Assembly (NCBI GenBank): GCA_008690995.1
Contig: VRMN01000011.1
Span: 310,001 to 374,000 of the forward strand
Direction of reading: 5' to 3'
DNA length: 64,000 bases
From: Porphyridium purpureum
Lineage: Eukaryota > Rhodophyta > Bangiophyceae > Porphyridiales > Porphyridiaceae
The notes beneath the pieces are model-generated. The model was not told where the DNA came from. It made no database searches and was given only the letters and a program-made list of their open reading frames with translations. Below, piece after piece: positions 49,308-58,278 of this stretch (the first letter of the stretch is position 1; the number at the start of each line of letters is the position of its first letter). The translations under genes and the position numbers were made by a program.

Positions 49308-50156
49308 TCATAGCACGGCCTGCTGCGCCGCCTCCTGCTCGGCCAAATCTTGAAGAATCCACGGAGAGAGAGCTGCCGTGCCTTTGCTCAGCTGACGTCC
49401 GGTTGACCGCTGACGTGATGGCATTTTCTGCAACTCGACGCCCGTTCGCCGCGTCGCGAGCGATGCTCCCGAGAGCCGCGGTTGTGTTTTTCGAACAGAA
49501 TCGCGACGCGCGGATTGCGGGATGGCCGGAATTCTGGAATAGGTAGCCACCGAATGCCTCACCAGCATGTGTCCCTTCACGCTCCCCGCTGTCTTGATTG
49601 CCTGCTCGACTTTACCCGCCAGCAAGCTACGACCTGGCTCAGTTGGCCGCGCCATACTTCGTCGAAGAGCGGAACTTTTGAAAACGGGCGATTTGGGCAC
49701 GGTCAGAGCTCGCAAGGTGCTGTCCACTGCGGCTCGATCGGAATTTCGGTTGGAGCGAGCTTCGTGGTCGAGAGGAGGAGATGCAGAGGAAGTCGATGAC
49801 GATTCGACACCATGTATTCTCGCGGCGCCCAGCTCAAGTCTGCGCAGGGTGAGCTGCTCTGTGCGGAATACAGGCGCTCGTGGCACAGTCAGCGGGCGAA
49901 CTTCTACGCTGGTATTTCTTCGCGACGACCCTCGAGCATGCTCTGAAGGCACTGCATGATGCTCCCGAATGACTTTGATATGGCGCAGCAGCTCGATATC
50001 CTTTTCCCTCTGCTTTCGTCTTTGCTCCAGCAGCGCATCGTCCGCGCTCAACCCTGCCGGTCGCTGGCGCCTGTGCGCTCCCACACGTGCCGTCCTCAGC
50101 TTTGGCGAGTGGGGCGCCGTCAACTGCCGTTCATTCCTGCTGCCGTCTGTCTGCAT
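49308..50156 (-). CDS. basic protein with three TPX2-like motifs
   Basis: A 282-residue, Arg/Ser-rich protein with no hydrophobic segment. Three related motifs stand out: LTAPHSPKLRT (about 12-22), LTVPRAPVFRTEQL (about 93-106) and LTVPKSPVFKSSALRR (about 151-166). They resemble the short L-T-x-P-x-S-P repeats of TPX2 and WVD2-like microtubule-binding proteins. An RRKQREKDIELL helix lies between the first two. A role at spindle or cortical microtubules is plausible but rests on short motifs only. The ATG at 50156 is the first in frame. Confidence 0.55.
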   Translation of the reverse strand: MQTDGSRNERQLTAPHSPKLRTARVGAHRRQRPAGLSADDALLEQRRKQREKDIELLRHIKVIREHHAVPSEHARGSSRRNTSVEVRPLTVPRAPVFRTEQLTLRRLELGAARIHGVESSSTSSASPPLDHEARSNRNSDRAAVDSTLRALTVPKSPVFKSSALRRSMARPTEPGRSLLAGKVEQAIKTAGSVKGHMLVRHSVATYSRIPAIPQSARRDSVRKTQPRLSGASLATRRTGVELQKMPSRQRSTGRQLSKGTAALSPWILQDLAEQEAAQQAVL

Positions 50157-50950
50157 CCTCTTCTCTTTTCAACATAACTTAGGCATCCACGCACATCATC
50201 TCGCCGGCATCTCTGTGCATCTCCTCCCTCTCTGCTCTTCCCGCCCTCTCCATCGTTCCTTCTTCATTCCGGCACGCGCACTCCCACCCCTGCGCGTCTT
50301 GCAACAGCACATTCAAATATTCAAACCCAGCCGCCAGCCGCCGTATCAAACACGCCTCTATCAAACTGCCGTTTCAAATCAGGCCGCCTCGTGCGTCACC
50401 AGCAACGCCCAAACGCGGGCGTTTCACTATCAACACAGCACCGGTTACCCTAGTGAACGCGTCGAGCCGGAGAGCCGAAGAGCCGAGGAGCCGGAGAGCC
50501 GAAGAGCCGGAGCGGCCATGTGCCGCAGGCGGAAGGGGGTACAGTGCCGTGTGTGCAGAGCGGCCAAGTTCAGCGCGCTGGCGCGTGCGGTGTGCGGCAC
50601 ACGTTGCAAGCACGCACGCCGACTACCAAAACAGCGCGGCTTCTCGTAAGAACTGCGCACCCCCGCCCACGCTTTCTTCTTATTCTCGCATGCGGTGAAA
50701 ATGACCAGGCGCAGTGGTGTAAAAAGCGGCAGGAGAAAAAAGGGGGCAGAGCGCGGTTGGGGTAAAGAAGGGAAGTGTGAAAGACAGCGAGGGCGGGAGG
50801 AGGAGAGCTGCGCAGTGCACGCACCCGACGGCGGCGTGTGAGTGCGTGTGTGTGTGTGTGTGTGTGTTTCCTGGGTGGCACTCGCTCACAGCGGCGTGAA
50901 GATTGGGGCGGCGGGCGGCGAGCGTTTGTTGCGGAAGCGCGAAGAGCAAG
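50157..50950. promoter_or_regulatory. divergent promoter, TPX2-like / INO1
   Basis: 794 bp. A tandem degenerate GAGCCGGAGAGCCGAAGAGCC repeat lies at about 50463-50512. A GGTACAG motif facing INO1 lies at 50538-50544, about 410 bp before its ATG. A GT microsatellite sits 80 bp before the ATG. Confidence 0.45.
50846..50867. repeat. (GT)11 microsatellite
   Basis: Uninterrupted GT run in the INO1 leader or promoter. Confidence 0.9.
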
Positions 50951-52516
50951 ATGTTTGTGGAGACGTTTAAAGTGAACTCGAGCAAGTGCCAGTATGGGCC
51001 CGACAGCATCGATAGTCAGTATGAGTACCAGGGGGTCGAAACCGAGGTCGTGAACGGGGAACTCGTGGCAGTGCCGTACAGCAGGACGTGGCACCTGCGC
51101 ACAGACACAAAGGTGCCCAAGCTCGGGCTGATGTTGGTGGGGTGGTGCGGCAACAATGGCTCCACGGTGACCGGCGCCGTTCTGGCGAACCGTGAGGGTA
51201 TCACCTGGCGCACCAAGGATGGCATTCGCCATCCGAATTATTACGGGTCGATTGTGATGTCCTCCACGGTGTGCGTCGGACAGTTTCGGGGCGAGGACGT
51301 ATTTGCTCCCATGCACTCAATGCTGCCAATGGTAAACCCGAATGACTTGGTGATTGACGGCTGGGACATCAATGACGCGAATCTCGCGGAGGGCATGTGC
51401 CGCGCAAGAGTATTTGAGTACGACCTGCAGCGTCAGTTGGAGGGGCACATGGCACACCTCAAGCCGCGTCCATCCGTTTACTACCCAGACTTCATTGCGG
51501 CGAACCAGGAGTCTCGTGCAAACAATGTGCTTCCCGGAAACGATAAGCAGGCGCATCTAGACCAAATTCGAGCCGACATACGTGACTTCAAGGCCAAGAA
51601 CGAGCTGGACAAGGTCATCGTTTTGTGGACGGCAAACACGGAGCGCTACTCGGACATCATTGAAGGTGTGAACGACACGCCCGAGAACCTGCTCCGCGCG
51701 ATCGAGGGAAGCCACCCGGAAGTGTCGCCCTCGACGCTGTTTGCGGTCGCCTCGATCCTGGAGGGCTGCCCTTACATCAACGGGAGCCCCCAAAACACTT
51801 TCGTGCCGGGATGTATGGAGCTTGCTATTCAGAACAACGTGTTCATCGGCGGCGATGACTTCAAGAGCGGGCAGACCAAGTTCAAGAGCGTTCTCGCGGA
51901 CTTTTTGGTGCAGGCGGGTCTGAAGCCGACGGCGATTGTGAGCTACAACCACTTGGGAAACAATGACGGTAAGAATCTGTCGGCTCCGTCCCAATTCAGG
52001 AGCAAGGAAATTTCCAAGAGCACTGTGGTGGACGACATTGTCAAATCAAACCAAATTTTGTTCAAGCCGGGCGAGCATCCGGACCATGTGGTGGTCATCA
52101 AGTACGTGCCTGCCGTCGCAGACTCTAAGCGCGCGATGGACGAGTACACGAGTGAGATTTTCATGGGTGGGACCAACACGATTGTCGCGCACAATACCTG
52201 CGAAGATTCGTTGCTGGCCTCGCCGCTCATCATTGATTTGGCTTTGCTGGGTGAGCTGGCGACGCGCATCACGTACAAGACAGGCACCATGACCGAGTAC
52301 GACTCATTCCACCCAGTGTTATCTCTGTTGAGTTACATGCTCAAGGCGCCGGTGGTGCCGCCGAACGCGCCTGTCGTGAACGCGCTGTACAAGCAAAGAT
52401 ACTGCATTGAAAACTTGCTTCGTGCGTGTCTGAGCCTGCCACCAGAGAACAACATGCGCCTGGAGCACAGACTCAACCCGCGGTCCGAAGAGGCCGCACG
52501 CCAGATCTCCAAGTAG
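50951..52516 (+). CDS. INO1: inositol-3-phosphate synthase
   Basis: The NAD-dependent enzyme that converts glucose-6-phosphate to 1D-myo-inositol 3-phosphate, the first step of inositol, phosphoinositide and phytate synthesis. The 521-residue length is typical. It shows the NAD-binding [30 protein letters not shown], the catalytic-region [10 protein letters not shown] and [10 protein letters not shown], and ends in a [17 protein letters not shown] segment, in the order known from yeast and plant enzymes. The frame is open 16 codons upstream from a TTG; the ATG at 50951 gives MFVETFKV, the usual start. No transit peptide is seen, so it is cytosolic. Confidence 0.97.
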   Translation: MFVETFKVNSSKCQYGPDSIDSQYEYQGVETEVVNGELVAVPYSRTWHLRTDTKVPKLGLMLVGWCGNNGSTVTGAVLANREGITWRTKDGIRHPNYYGSIVMSSTVCVGQFRGEDVFAPMHSMLPMVNPNDLVIDGWDINDANLAEGMCRARVFEYDLQRQLEGHMAHLKPRPSVYYPDFIAANQESRANNVLPGNDKQAHLDQIRADIRDFKAKNELDKVIVLWTANTERYSDIIEGVNDTPENLLRAIEGSHPEVSPSTLFAVASILEGCPYINGSPQNTFVPGCMELAIQNNVFIGGDDFKSGQTKFKSVLADFLVQAGLKPTAIVSYNHLGNNDGKNLSAPSQFRSKEISKSTVVDDIVKSNQILFKPGEHPDHVVVIKYVPAVADSKRAMDEYTSEIFMGGTNTIVAHNTCEDSLLASPLIIDLALLGELATRITYKTGTMTEYDSFHPVLSLLSYMLKAPVVPPNAPVVNALYKQRYCIENLLRACLSLPPENNMRLEHRLNPRSEEAARQISK

Positions 52517-53278
52517 ACGCCTGCGACAACTCTTTGATAATTTTATTCTGCTTTCTTTCCTTTAACTCGTAGCAAAGGCGGTCTGCTGTTCCGAACGCGT
52601 GCGCCCGACGCTGTGGCTAGTGATAGTGATCAGCTATGATGCTAAAATGCAACTTTCTGACCGATCCTTACTCCTCACTCTCAGAACGAAACCACTTTCC
52701 TGGACACGCTCGCCGCTGCTCGCCAGGTGGCGAGATGAAAATTGCTTCTCGAGCATCGATGACTTGCGTGTCTAGCGCCCGATCCTACGCCATCACAAGC
52801 AGCGTGAGGCTTTCCATTTTGATCGTGCTAATACCCACGCAACCTATCGCATTCCCCCCACCCAAGCAGTGAACATGGCGGCCGCCCCGGCGAACCGAAT
52901 CTGGCGTGCGAGAGGGCTGCTTCAACCCAAAACACCCGTGCCGCAAATTCACATCTTCTGGTAAAATGGTGTGCGTTTACAAGGCCGGGGTAGAAATGGA
53001 GGTGCCAACTGATTTACCCGGAAAGAGGATTCTGGGTGGGGGAGAGACCTGCGAACGCGAGCACGCTGCCGAGGATTTGCGCGACAAGCGATTGAGCATG
53101 ACGTACCGGAGCGAGATCTGTTGCGAGTTGGAGGGAGAGCGATACGAGACGTTCGCGAGAGCGCGTTGAAGAGAGCCGGTGGAGAAGAGCCACGGAGAGA
53201 AAGAGAGAACCAGAAATAGCGAGAGCAACGCGTTAGACCTGAAAGGAAAGGTGGATTCGTGAGCTGGCAAGCGTGCTG
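52517..53278 (+). other. intergenic, upstream of the EF-hand kinase
   Basis: 762 bp. A short frame of 87 codons (52906-53169) lacks any feature to support it. The last 200 bp before the kinase are rich in GAGA-type purine repeats (AGAGAGCGCGTTGAAGAGAG region), probably leader sequence. Confidence 0.4.
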
Positions 53279-55096
53279 ATGTCATCTGAACTGCGGGATA
53301 TGGCTACGCCGGCCGAGAACGATGCGTCCAGCCCACCGCAGAATCATCCGATATCACTGCGCTCGGAGTCAACCGAGCACGACTTGCGTCAGCTGGCTTG
53401 CAAGCAGACAGCAAGTATGGCCACGTCTTCCTTAACCCGAATGACCATGTCTGAGATGAAAGAGCTGCAGACGATTTTCAAGTTTCACGACGTTGACGGC
53501 GAAGGGCTCGCGCGCGACTCATTTGTGCAGATGATGAGCACGATTGTTTCTGAAGAAAAGGCTGCTTTCATGGGCTCGTGTTTTGACATGTTCGACTTGG
53601 ACGGCGACGGCCGCGTCGTCATGACCGAGTTTTTGTGCGGCTTTTCAGTCATGTATCTCGGCACCGACCACGACAAGCTGCGATACTTGTTTCACATGTT
53701 CGATTATGACTACTCCGGGCATGTGGATAAGAAAGAGTTTCACAATATTATTCTGGTAATGCAGAAGTATTGCAAGATGATCGACATTGACGCGGAGACG
53801 ATGAGCGACGAAGAAGTGGCCGAGGTTGTGGACGACGCGTTTGCAGCGGTCGATTCGGATGATTCGGGCGAAATCGACTTTAAAGAGTTCAAAACATGGG
53901 CGATAGGCTCGCCGGTGGTCAACGAGTGGCTCTCTCAGTTGTCACTTATTTTCAAGAGCGGCCTCACGAGTTATCGTGAAAAGAAGGAGCAGGAACTCAT
54001 GCAGATCGAGCTCCAACGTCTTGGCATTGTTTCTTACGATCCTCTTGACTCGCATGATGAGGTAGACGATGAGGTGGCCCCGGAGTTGCACGAGAATGAC
54101 AGTAGCCGCTTTTTTGTTGCGCAGCTGTCAGAAGGCTCCTTGCAAGATAGCCTGGACATCGCGGGCGCTGGAGTCTCGGAAGTCGAGGATGACAATGCGT
54201 CCTTTCAAGTACTTTCGCGGAAATCAGCGTCCTCGAGTATCCTCAAGCCGCCACCGAAAGCGTGGAAGTCGTTTGCAATATCGTACGATGACCTCGAGCT
54301 CGGTCAACCCATCGGCCAGGGTTCGTTTGCGACCGTGTACGCGGGCGAGTGGCTGCATATGCCGGTTGCGATCAAAGTGCTGCACACGCAGGAAAATTGC
54401 GAGACGCGGCGCGCTGAGCACATCCGCGAGCTTTTGATCACCGAGTGCGAGGTGATGAGCGGATTGAGGCATCCGAATGTGCTGCTCTACATGGGCGTGG
54501 TTTGTGAAGATATCACACGCCCACTGTGCATGGTGAGTGAGTACTTTGTGGGCGGATCATTAAGTTCGTGGCTGCGGAACAACACGTTTGACGAGTCGGT
54601 CTCGCTTCAAATTGCTCTCAAGTGCGCGCGCGGAATGTTGTACCTGCACTCGCGCAAGCCGCCGCTGTTGCATCGCGACCTGAAATCGGACAACATTCTT
54701 GTGGACGAGACGGCAGACAAGGTGGTGATCAGTGATTTCGGGCTCAGCATTGCGCATGACGAGCTAGCTCTGGACGACAAGATTGCCGGAACGGCGCAGA
54801 CCATGGCGCCGGAGGTGATGTCTGGGGACGCGTACACGCCCGCGGCCGACGTCTTTTCGTTTGGCGTGGTGCTGTGGGAGCTGTTTACGCACAAAATGGC
54901 GTGGCAAGACGTGCCTGCCGCCAGCATCATGTACAACATCTTTGACGGCAGGCGCCTGCCCATGGACCCCGCCGAGCTTCCGGAAGCTGCTGGGATCCCG
55001 CAAGCCATCCGCGAGCTCATCACGCGCATGTGGCTGGAGGACCCTTCGAAGCGACCGACGCTTGCCGAAGTTACGAGCCTGCTCACGGCGCTGTGA
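53279..55096 (+). CDS. calcium-binding EF-hand / TKL (Raf-like) protein kinase fusion
   Basis: 605 residues. The N-terminal half has four EF-hands: a degenerate loop at about 71-82 lacking the final Glu, then three canonical loops DLDGDGRVVMTE (106-117), DYDYSGHVDKKE (142-153) and DSDDSGEIDFKE (192-203). After a linker with an acidic and Ser-rich part comes a kinase of the tyrosine-kinase-like group: glycine loop GQGSFATV (346-353), Lys366 in VAIK, HRDLKSDN (465-472), DFG (486-488), APE (510-512) and a RPTLAEV end. HRDLKSDN and the RHPNVLLYMGV strand are Raf/CTR1-like. Calcium probably controls activity, the reverse arrangement to plant CDPKs, which carry EF-hands after a CAMK-type kinase. 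The ATG follows a GTG by two codons. Confidence 0.9.
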   Translation: MSSELRDMATPAENDASSPPQNHPISLRSESTEHDLRQLACKQTASMATSSLTRMTMSEMKELQTIFKFHDVDGEGLARDSFVQMMSTIVSEEKAAFMGSCFDMFDLDGDGRVVMTEFLCGFSVMYLGTDHDKLRYLFHMFDYDYSGHVDKKEFHNIILVMQKYCKMIDIDAETMSDEEVAEVVDDAFAAVDSDDSGEIDFKEFKTWAIGSPVVNEWLSQLSLIFKSGLTSYREKKEQELMQIELQRLGIVSYDPLDSHDEVDDEVAPELHENDSSRFFVAQLSEGSLQDSLDIAGAGVSEVEDDNASFQVLSRKSASSSILKPPPKAWKSFAISYDDLELGQPIGQGSFATVYAGEWLHMPVAIKVLHTQENCETRRAEHIRELLITECEVMSGLRHPNVLLYMGVVCEDITRPLCMVSEYFVGGSLSSWLRNNTFDESVSLQIALKCARGMLYLHSRKPPLLHRDLKSDNILVDETADKVVISDFGLSIAHDELALDDKIAGTAQTMAPEVMSGDAYTPAADVFSFGVVLWELFTHKMAWQDVPAASIMYNIFDGRRLPMDPAELPEAAGIPQAIRELITRMWLEDPSKRPTLAEVTSLLTAL

Positions 55097-55414
55097 CGCA
55101 CACGCGCACGCTGGACTCTCGATCACCCACACCTCCCTCCGCATCACTCCGACCACCACCACGACCACCACCACCACCACCACCACCACCACCACCAGAA
55201 ACCCTAATTATTCCCAATTCTGACTGAACGCGACGTGTCTAATGAAATAGACGATTTTTAGTAGAAGCCACAGAACCCCTGCCGCTGTGTGTTTGAAGCG
55301 CGCCGCTTGTGGACCACGGGAGGACGCGCGGTGGAGAAATACGGGAGAGGTGGCTCGGGGTTGGCGAGCGCGTGGAGACATACGCAGGGAGAAGGAAGAG
55401 GTTGGTCCGGTACA
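55097..55414 (+). promoter_or_regulatory. NFU upstream region
   Basis: 318 bp holding the kinase 3' end, an ACC triplet repeat and the NFU leader. A 16-base segment beginning CCACAGAACCCC (55268-55283) recurs with one mismatch at about 58066-58081 upstream of the P-loop ATPase gene. Confidence 0.35.
55152..55197. repeat. (ACC)n triplet repeat
   Basis: About 15 ACC units with one ACG interruption, shortly after the kinase stop. Confidence 0.9.
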
Positions 55415-56086
55415 ATGGCGTTTGTCGGAGCGGGCGGAGTGGTGGCTGCCGGGCAGTTTACTGGAGCACGCAGCAGGCATGCGTGCGTGACTGAGCGGAC
55501 GCAGCTCGCCCGCGGGCAGGTGCGAGCAGGGCGTGCCGCGGGAGTGCGCATGCAGGCCGTCGGGCCAGACTCGCCGGCGGCCGCCGCGCAGGCGAGCGGG
55601 GTCGGCACAACCGAGAAGCTGCCCTTGACGTGGGAGAATGTGGAGCTTGTGCTCGACGAAATGCGGCCCTACCTCAAGTCGGACGGCGGGGACGTGAAGA
55701 TTGCGGACATTGACGGCGCGACCGTGCGCCTAGAGCTCGTAGGTGCGTGTGGCACGTGCCCATCTTCCACCATGACAATGAAAATGGGCTTGGAAAGAAG
55801 ATTGCTCGAGAAAATTCCTGAGATTGAGGCCGTGGTGCAGGTCGAGCCCCAGGGGCCCGAGCTGGTGGAGGAGAACGTTGACAAGGTGCTGGCGGAAGTG
55901 CGCCCCTTCTTGAACGTTGCCGGGGGCTCAATTGAGCTGGTCAGCATCAGCGGAATCGACAGCGCTCAGCCCACGCTGCGTCTCAACATGACTGGCACGG
56001 GCGCGGCGATCAACTCGGTCAAGGTCGAAATCACGCAGCGCCTCAGGCGCAACTTTCCCAAATTATCACAGGTCGTGTTCAACTAG
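55415..56086 (+). CDS. NFU: plastid-type NifU-like iron-sulfur scaffold protein (NFU)
   Basis: It assembles and transfers Fe-S clusters to plastid proteins. The 223 residues start with about 50 that are rich in Ala, Gly, Arg and Thr and almost lack acids, a likely plastid transit peptide. The first NifU domain (about 70-140) has VELVLDEMRPYLKSDGGDV and the cluster-binding CGTCPSSTMTM (two Cys). A second, degenerate NifU domain (about 150-223; VDKVLAEVRPFLNVAGGSI) lacks the Cys pair, as in plant plastid NFU1-3. The upstream frame starts at GTG. The stop codon abuts that of the methyltransferase on the other strand. Confidence 0.92.
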   Translation: MAFVGAGGVVAAGQFTGARSRHACVTERTQLARGQVRAGRAAGVRMQAVGPDSPAAAAQASGVGTTEKLPLTWENVELVLDEMRPYLKSDGGDVKIADIDGATVRLELVGACGTCPSSTMTMKMGLERRLLEKIPEIEAVVQVEPQGPELVEENVDKVLAEVRPFLNVAGGSIELVSISGIDSAQPTLRLNMTGTGAAINSVKVEITQRLRRNFPKLSQVVFN

Positions 56087-57310
56087 CTAGACGAGTGGGA
56101 GCGTTTGGTCGTGAGCGGACGACGGAGACCCCTTCTTCCTGCACACAAAGTGCGCGCAGTTATACATATCCTGTAGCATCGAATTCGGGTCAGCGGCATA
56201 CGGCGCCTGCACGAACGAAACGGGTTCGACAACGTCGAATCCAACTCGGTCAATCACCACCATGAGCTCTTCGAGGGTCAGTTCAATGCTGCGAATGTGC
56301 AGGCTGTCTGCGTAATGGTACAAAAGCGGGCCAATGTTGATCCAGCTTCCGCCTTCCACCAATAAAGCGTAGATGGTTTCGATGTATTCGATGACGTTCT
56401 GGGCTGTGTCAAGAAAGAAAGAGGTGACAACCGCATGCCACGCATTCCTACTCGATTCATCCCGGTACGATTCAACAAAGTCTCCAGCACACATGGAAAA
56501 CTCGCCGCCATCCGTTGCTTGCGCGAGTTCACGCGGGTCGACATCCGGTACGCTGCAACACAGTCGCTGATCCGCAGCGCTCCTAATGTTGTTGCTGCTC
56601 ATGATGAACGGAAAAATGACATGCCGTAGCAACACACCTTCGCTGGAATAGGTCTGATTGAGTAGGAAGTTGGAGATCATCAGATGCAGGGCGTTATTCT
56701 CGTTTCCTTGCACACTCATTCCGTGCCGGCGGATCTCCAGAGGCAATCGACCAAGACCACATCCCGGGCACAGCACGCGATACTCGTGGCGCTGCAGCTT
56801 TTTATCTGAGTTGGTCATGGTCCGAAAGCGCTCAAACTCGCGCTCCAGATCATCGAGCAGCGGCAGAAAAGTACGGTCTCGCTCTTGTGCTCCTTCAACA
56901 GTCCACTCGCGATAGACCTGCTGGAACACGCGTCGCACCCTACTCATATTCGCTTCGCGGCAGTCGTGGCCGTGCCACTGGGGATCATGCTCTGGTTCGC
57001 CCTGCTTGTCCTGTGCCAGGACTAGCGTATCTGGCCCACCGTCACCGCGCTCGTAGCACTTGAGCATCATCGCGAGAAATTGAGCGTTCTGGCTGACGCC
57101 GCGTCGGCATTGACGTAGCCTGTCCAGCACCAGATCACCCACGTATGCTTGTTGCTGCTCAGGCAGCTCGCAAAAGTAGTTGAGCTTGGCGCGCAGCATG
57201 GTATCATAATCGGCCTGGTAGTCACGACAGGCACGCATCATTTCGCCAAGCTGCTTGACCTCGCTGAACGATGATGAGCCCTGGCCTCCTGTCTCTGGGC
57301 AATGTGCCAT
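56087..57310 (-). CDS. N2227/CARNMT1-type methyltransferase
   Basis: A SAM-dependent methyltransferase of the N2227 family, whose best-known members N-methylate carnosine or histidine-containing peptides. In 407 residues: a helical N-terminus with YDTMLRAKLNYFCELPEQQ, a central VLCPGCGLGRLPLEIRRHG (SAM-binding glycine motif), an NENNALHLMISNFLLN segment, VTSFFLDTAQNVIEYIETIY, and GGSWINIGPLLYHYAD, each matching family blocks. Whether carnosine is the true substrate in an alga is doubtful, and a protein histidine may be targeted. The frame opens 12 codons earlier at TTG. It converges on NFU with no base between the stops. Confidence 0.88.
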   Translation of the reverse strand: MAHCPETGGQGSSSFSEVKQLGEMMRACRDYQADYDTMLRAKLNYFCELPEQQQAYVGDLVLDRLRQCRRGVSQNAQFLAMMLKCYERGDGGPDTLVLAQDKQGEPEHDPQWHGHDCREANMSRVRRVFQQVYREWTVEGAQERDRTFLPLLDDLEREFERFRTMTNSDKKLQRHEYRVLCPGCGLGRLPLEIRRHGMSVQGNENNALHLMISNFLLNQTYSSEGVLLRHVIFPFIMSSNNIRSAADQRLCCSVPDVDPRELAQATDGGEFSMCAGDFVESYRDESSRNAWHAVVTSFFLDTAQNVIEYIETIYALLVEGGSWINIGPLLYHYADSLHIRSIELTLEELMVVIDRVGFDVVEPVSFVQAPYAADPNSMLQDMYNCAHFVCRKKGSPSSAHDQTLPLV

Positions 57311-57495
57311 GCCTTTCGCCGTCGCCACACGAGCCACTGACCACAACGCCGCGAAACGGCAGGCTTAAGGACGATTGTCGAGTCTCCTAACCTTTCCCAA
57401 TGGACGCCGAAATGTCAAGCTGCAATGTGGCACTTGATGCAGCACTGGACGTCGCATGTCCGAGGGCTGGTAGTGTCGAGATGATGAGTCCTTTA

Positions 57496-57987
57496 CTAGT
57501 CAAGTTTGGGGTGCCTGGCCGCGAACACTCGAGCGACAAACAGACAAGGAATCAGAATGTAAGGAAAGTACAGGGCGATCCACAACATGGGTCTTGGCGG
57601 AACCACGACAAATGCACTGGTGGGTGAGGCAGTGTCAAAAAAGTTATGAGCAATAATCTGCGTGTAGCTCTGCAGAATAATGGTTGTGACGACCACGGCC
57701 GGTAGCTTCAGCCACTGCGACTTGCTGATCCCACGACGCAGCGCGACACACGCCGCAACACAGAACGCCGGGTACAGCGCGAGCTCCGCTGCGATACACA
57801 CTTTCAGCCACAGCGGCTTGGACGCATAGACAGGGTCGAGGCGCTCCGCGTAGCGCACCATCACGTCACAGATCTGCGGCGGCGGCCATACTCCCAGCGC
57901 CAACCCGCACGGATCGACGAGCACCGCGACCAGGCCAAAGGACGCCCAGAAGATGGCAAAGAACCAATCGATCACTCCGCCTTCCAT
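57496..57987 (-). CDS. EXPERA-domain membrane protein (TMEM97/sigma-2 receptor-like)
   Basis: 163 residues with four hydrophobic spans: IDWFFAIFWASFGLVAVLVD, KVCIAAELALYPAFCVAACVAL, PAVVVTTIILQSYTQII and PMLWIALYFPYILIPCLFVA. This is the EXPERA four-helix layout found in TMEM97, TM6SF and emopamil-binding proteins, which bind sterols or lipids in the ER. DPVYASKPLWLKVCIAAEL resembles the TMEM97 loop before helix 2. A longer upstream frame starting at 58272 would add 95 residues through the promoter of the next gene and is judged non-coding. It is divergent from the P-loop ATPase. Confidence 0.75.
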   Translation of the reverse strand: MEGGVIDWFFAIFWASFGLVAVLVDPCGLALGVWPPPQICDVMVRYAERLDPVYASKPLWLKVCIAAELALYPAFCVAACVALRRGISKSQWLKLPAVVVTTIILQSYTQIIAHNFFDTASPTSAFVVVPPRPMLWIALYFPYILIPCLFVARVFAARHPKLD

Positions 57988-58278
57988 AGTGCGCGCTGAC
58001 CCATGCCCACAACCCCACGGCACCACAGCTCGCCACACGCCCCTCCATTCCAACAGCACCCACAGAACCCCCGCCCCATTGAGGTTCTGTGCGGAAGTGT
58101 ACCTCTGTGCATTTTGAAACGCGGGTGCTGTTTTCTGGGTTCTGGTGCTGCGCGCGGCGAGCAGGGGCAGAGAGAGGAGATAAGCGAGAGGGAGAGAGCG
58201 ATAGCAAGAGCCAGCGGATGAGTCGGGAGTCGGCGTAGAGCAGGAGGAAAGAGTGCGGAGGCTGGACGACAATTGGCA
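57988..58278. promoter_or_regulatory. divergent promoter, TMEM97-like / P-loop ATPase
   Basis: 291 bp. A 9-bp inverted repeat CACAGAACC / GGTTCTGTG (58067-58097 region, 13-base loop) overlaps the 16-base segment shared with the NFU upstream region. GGTACAC (minus strand, 58097-58103) is a one-base variant of the GGTACAG motif in the TMEM97 direction. Confidence 0.4.

Noticed and set aside
52906-53169. 87-codon frame upstream of the EF-hand kinase
   Set aside because: No supporting feature; lies in a purine-rich probable leader.
57988-58272. 95-codon N-terminal extension of the TMEM97-like protein
   Set aside because: It begins at a non-ATG codon, crosses the divergent promoter and has no counterpart in the family.
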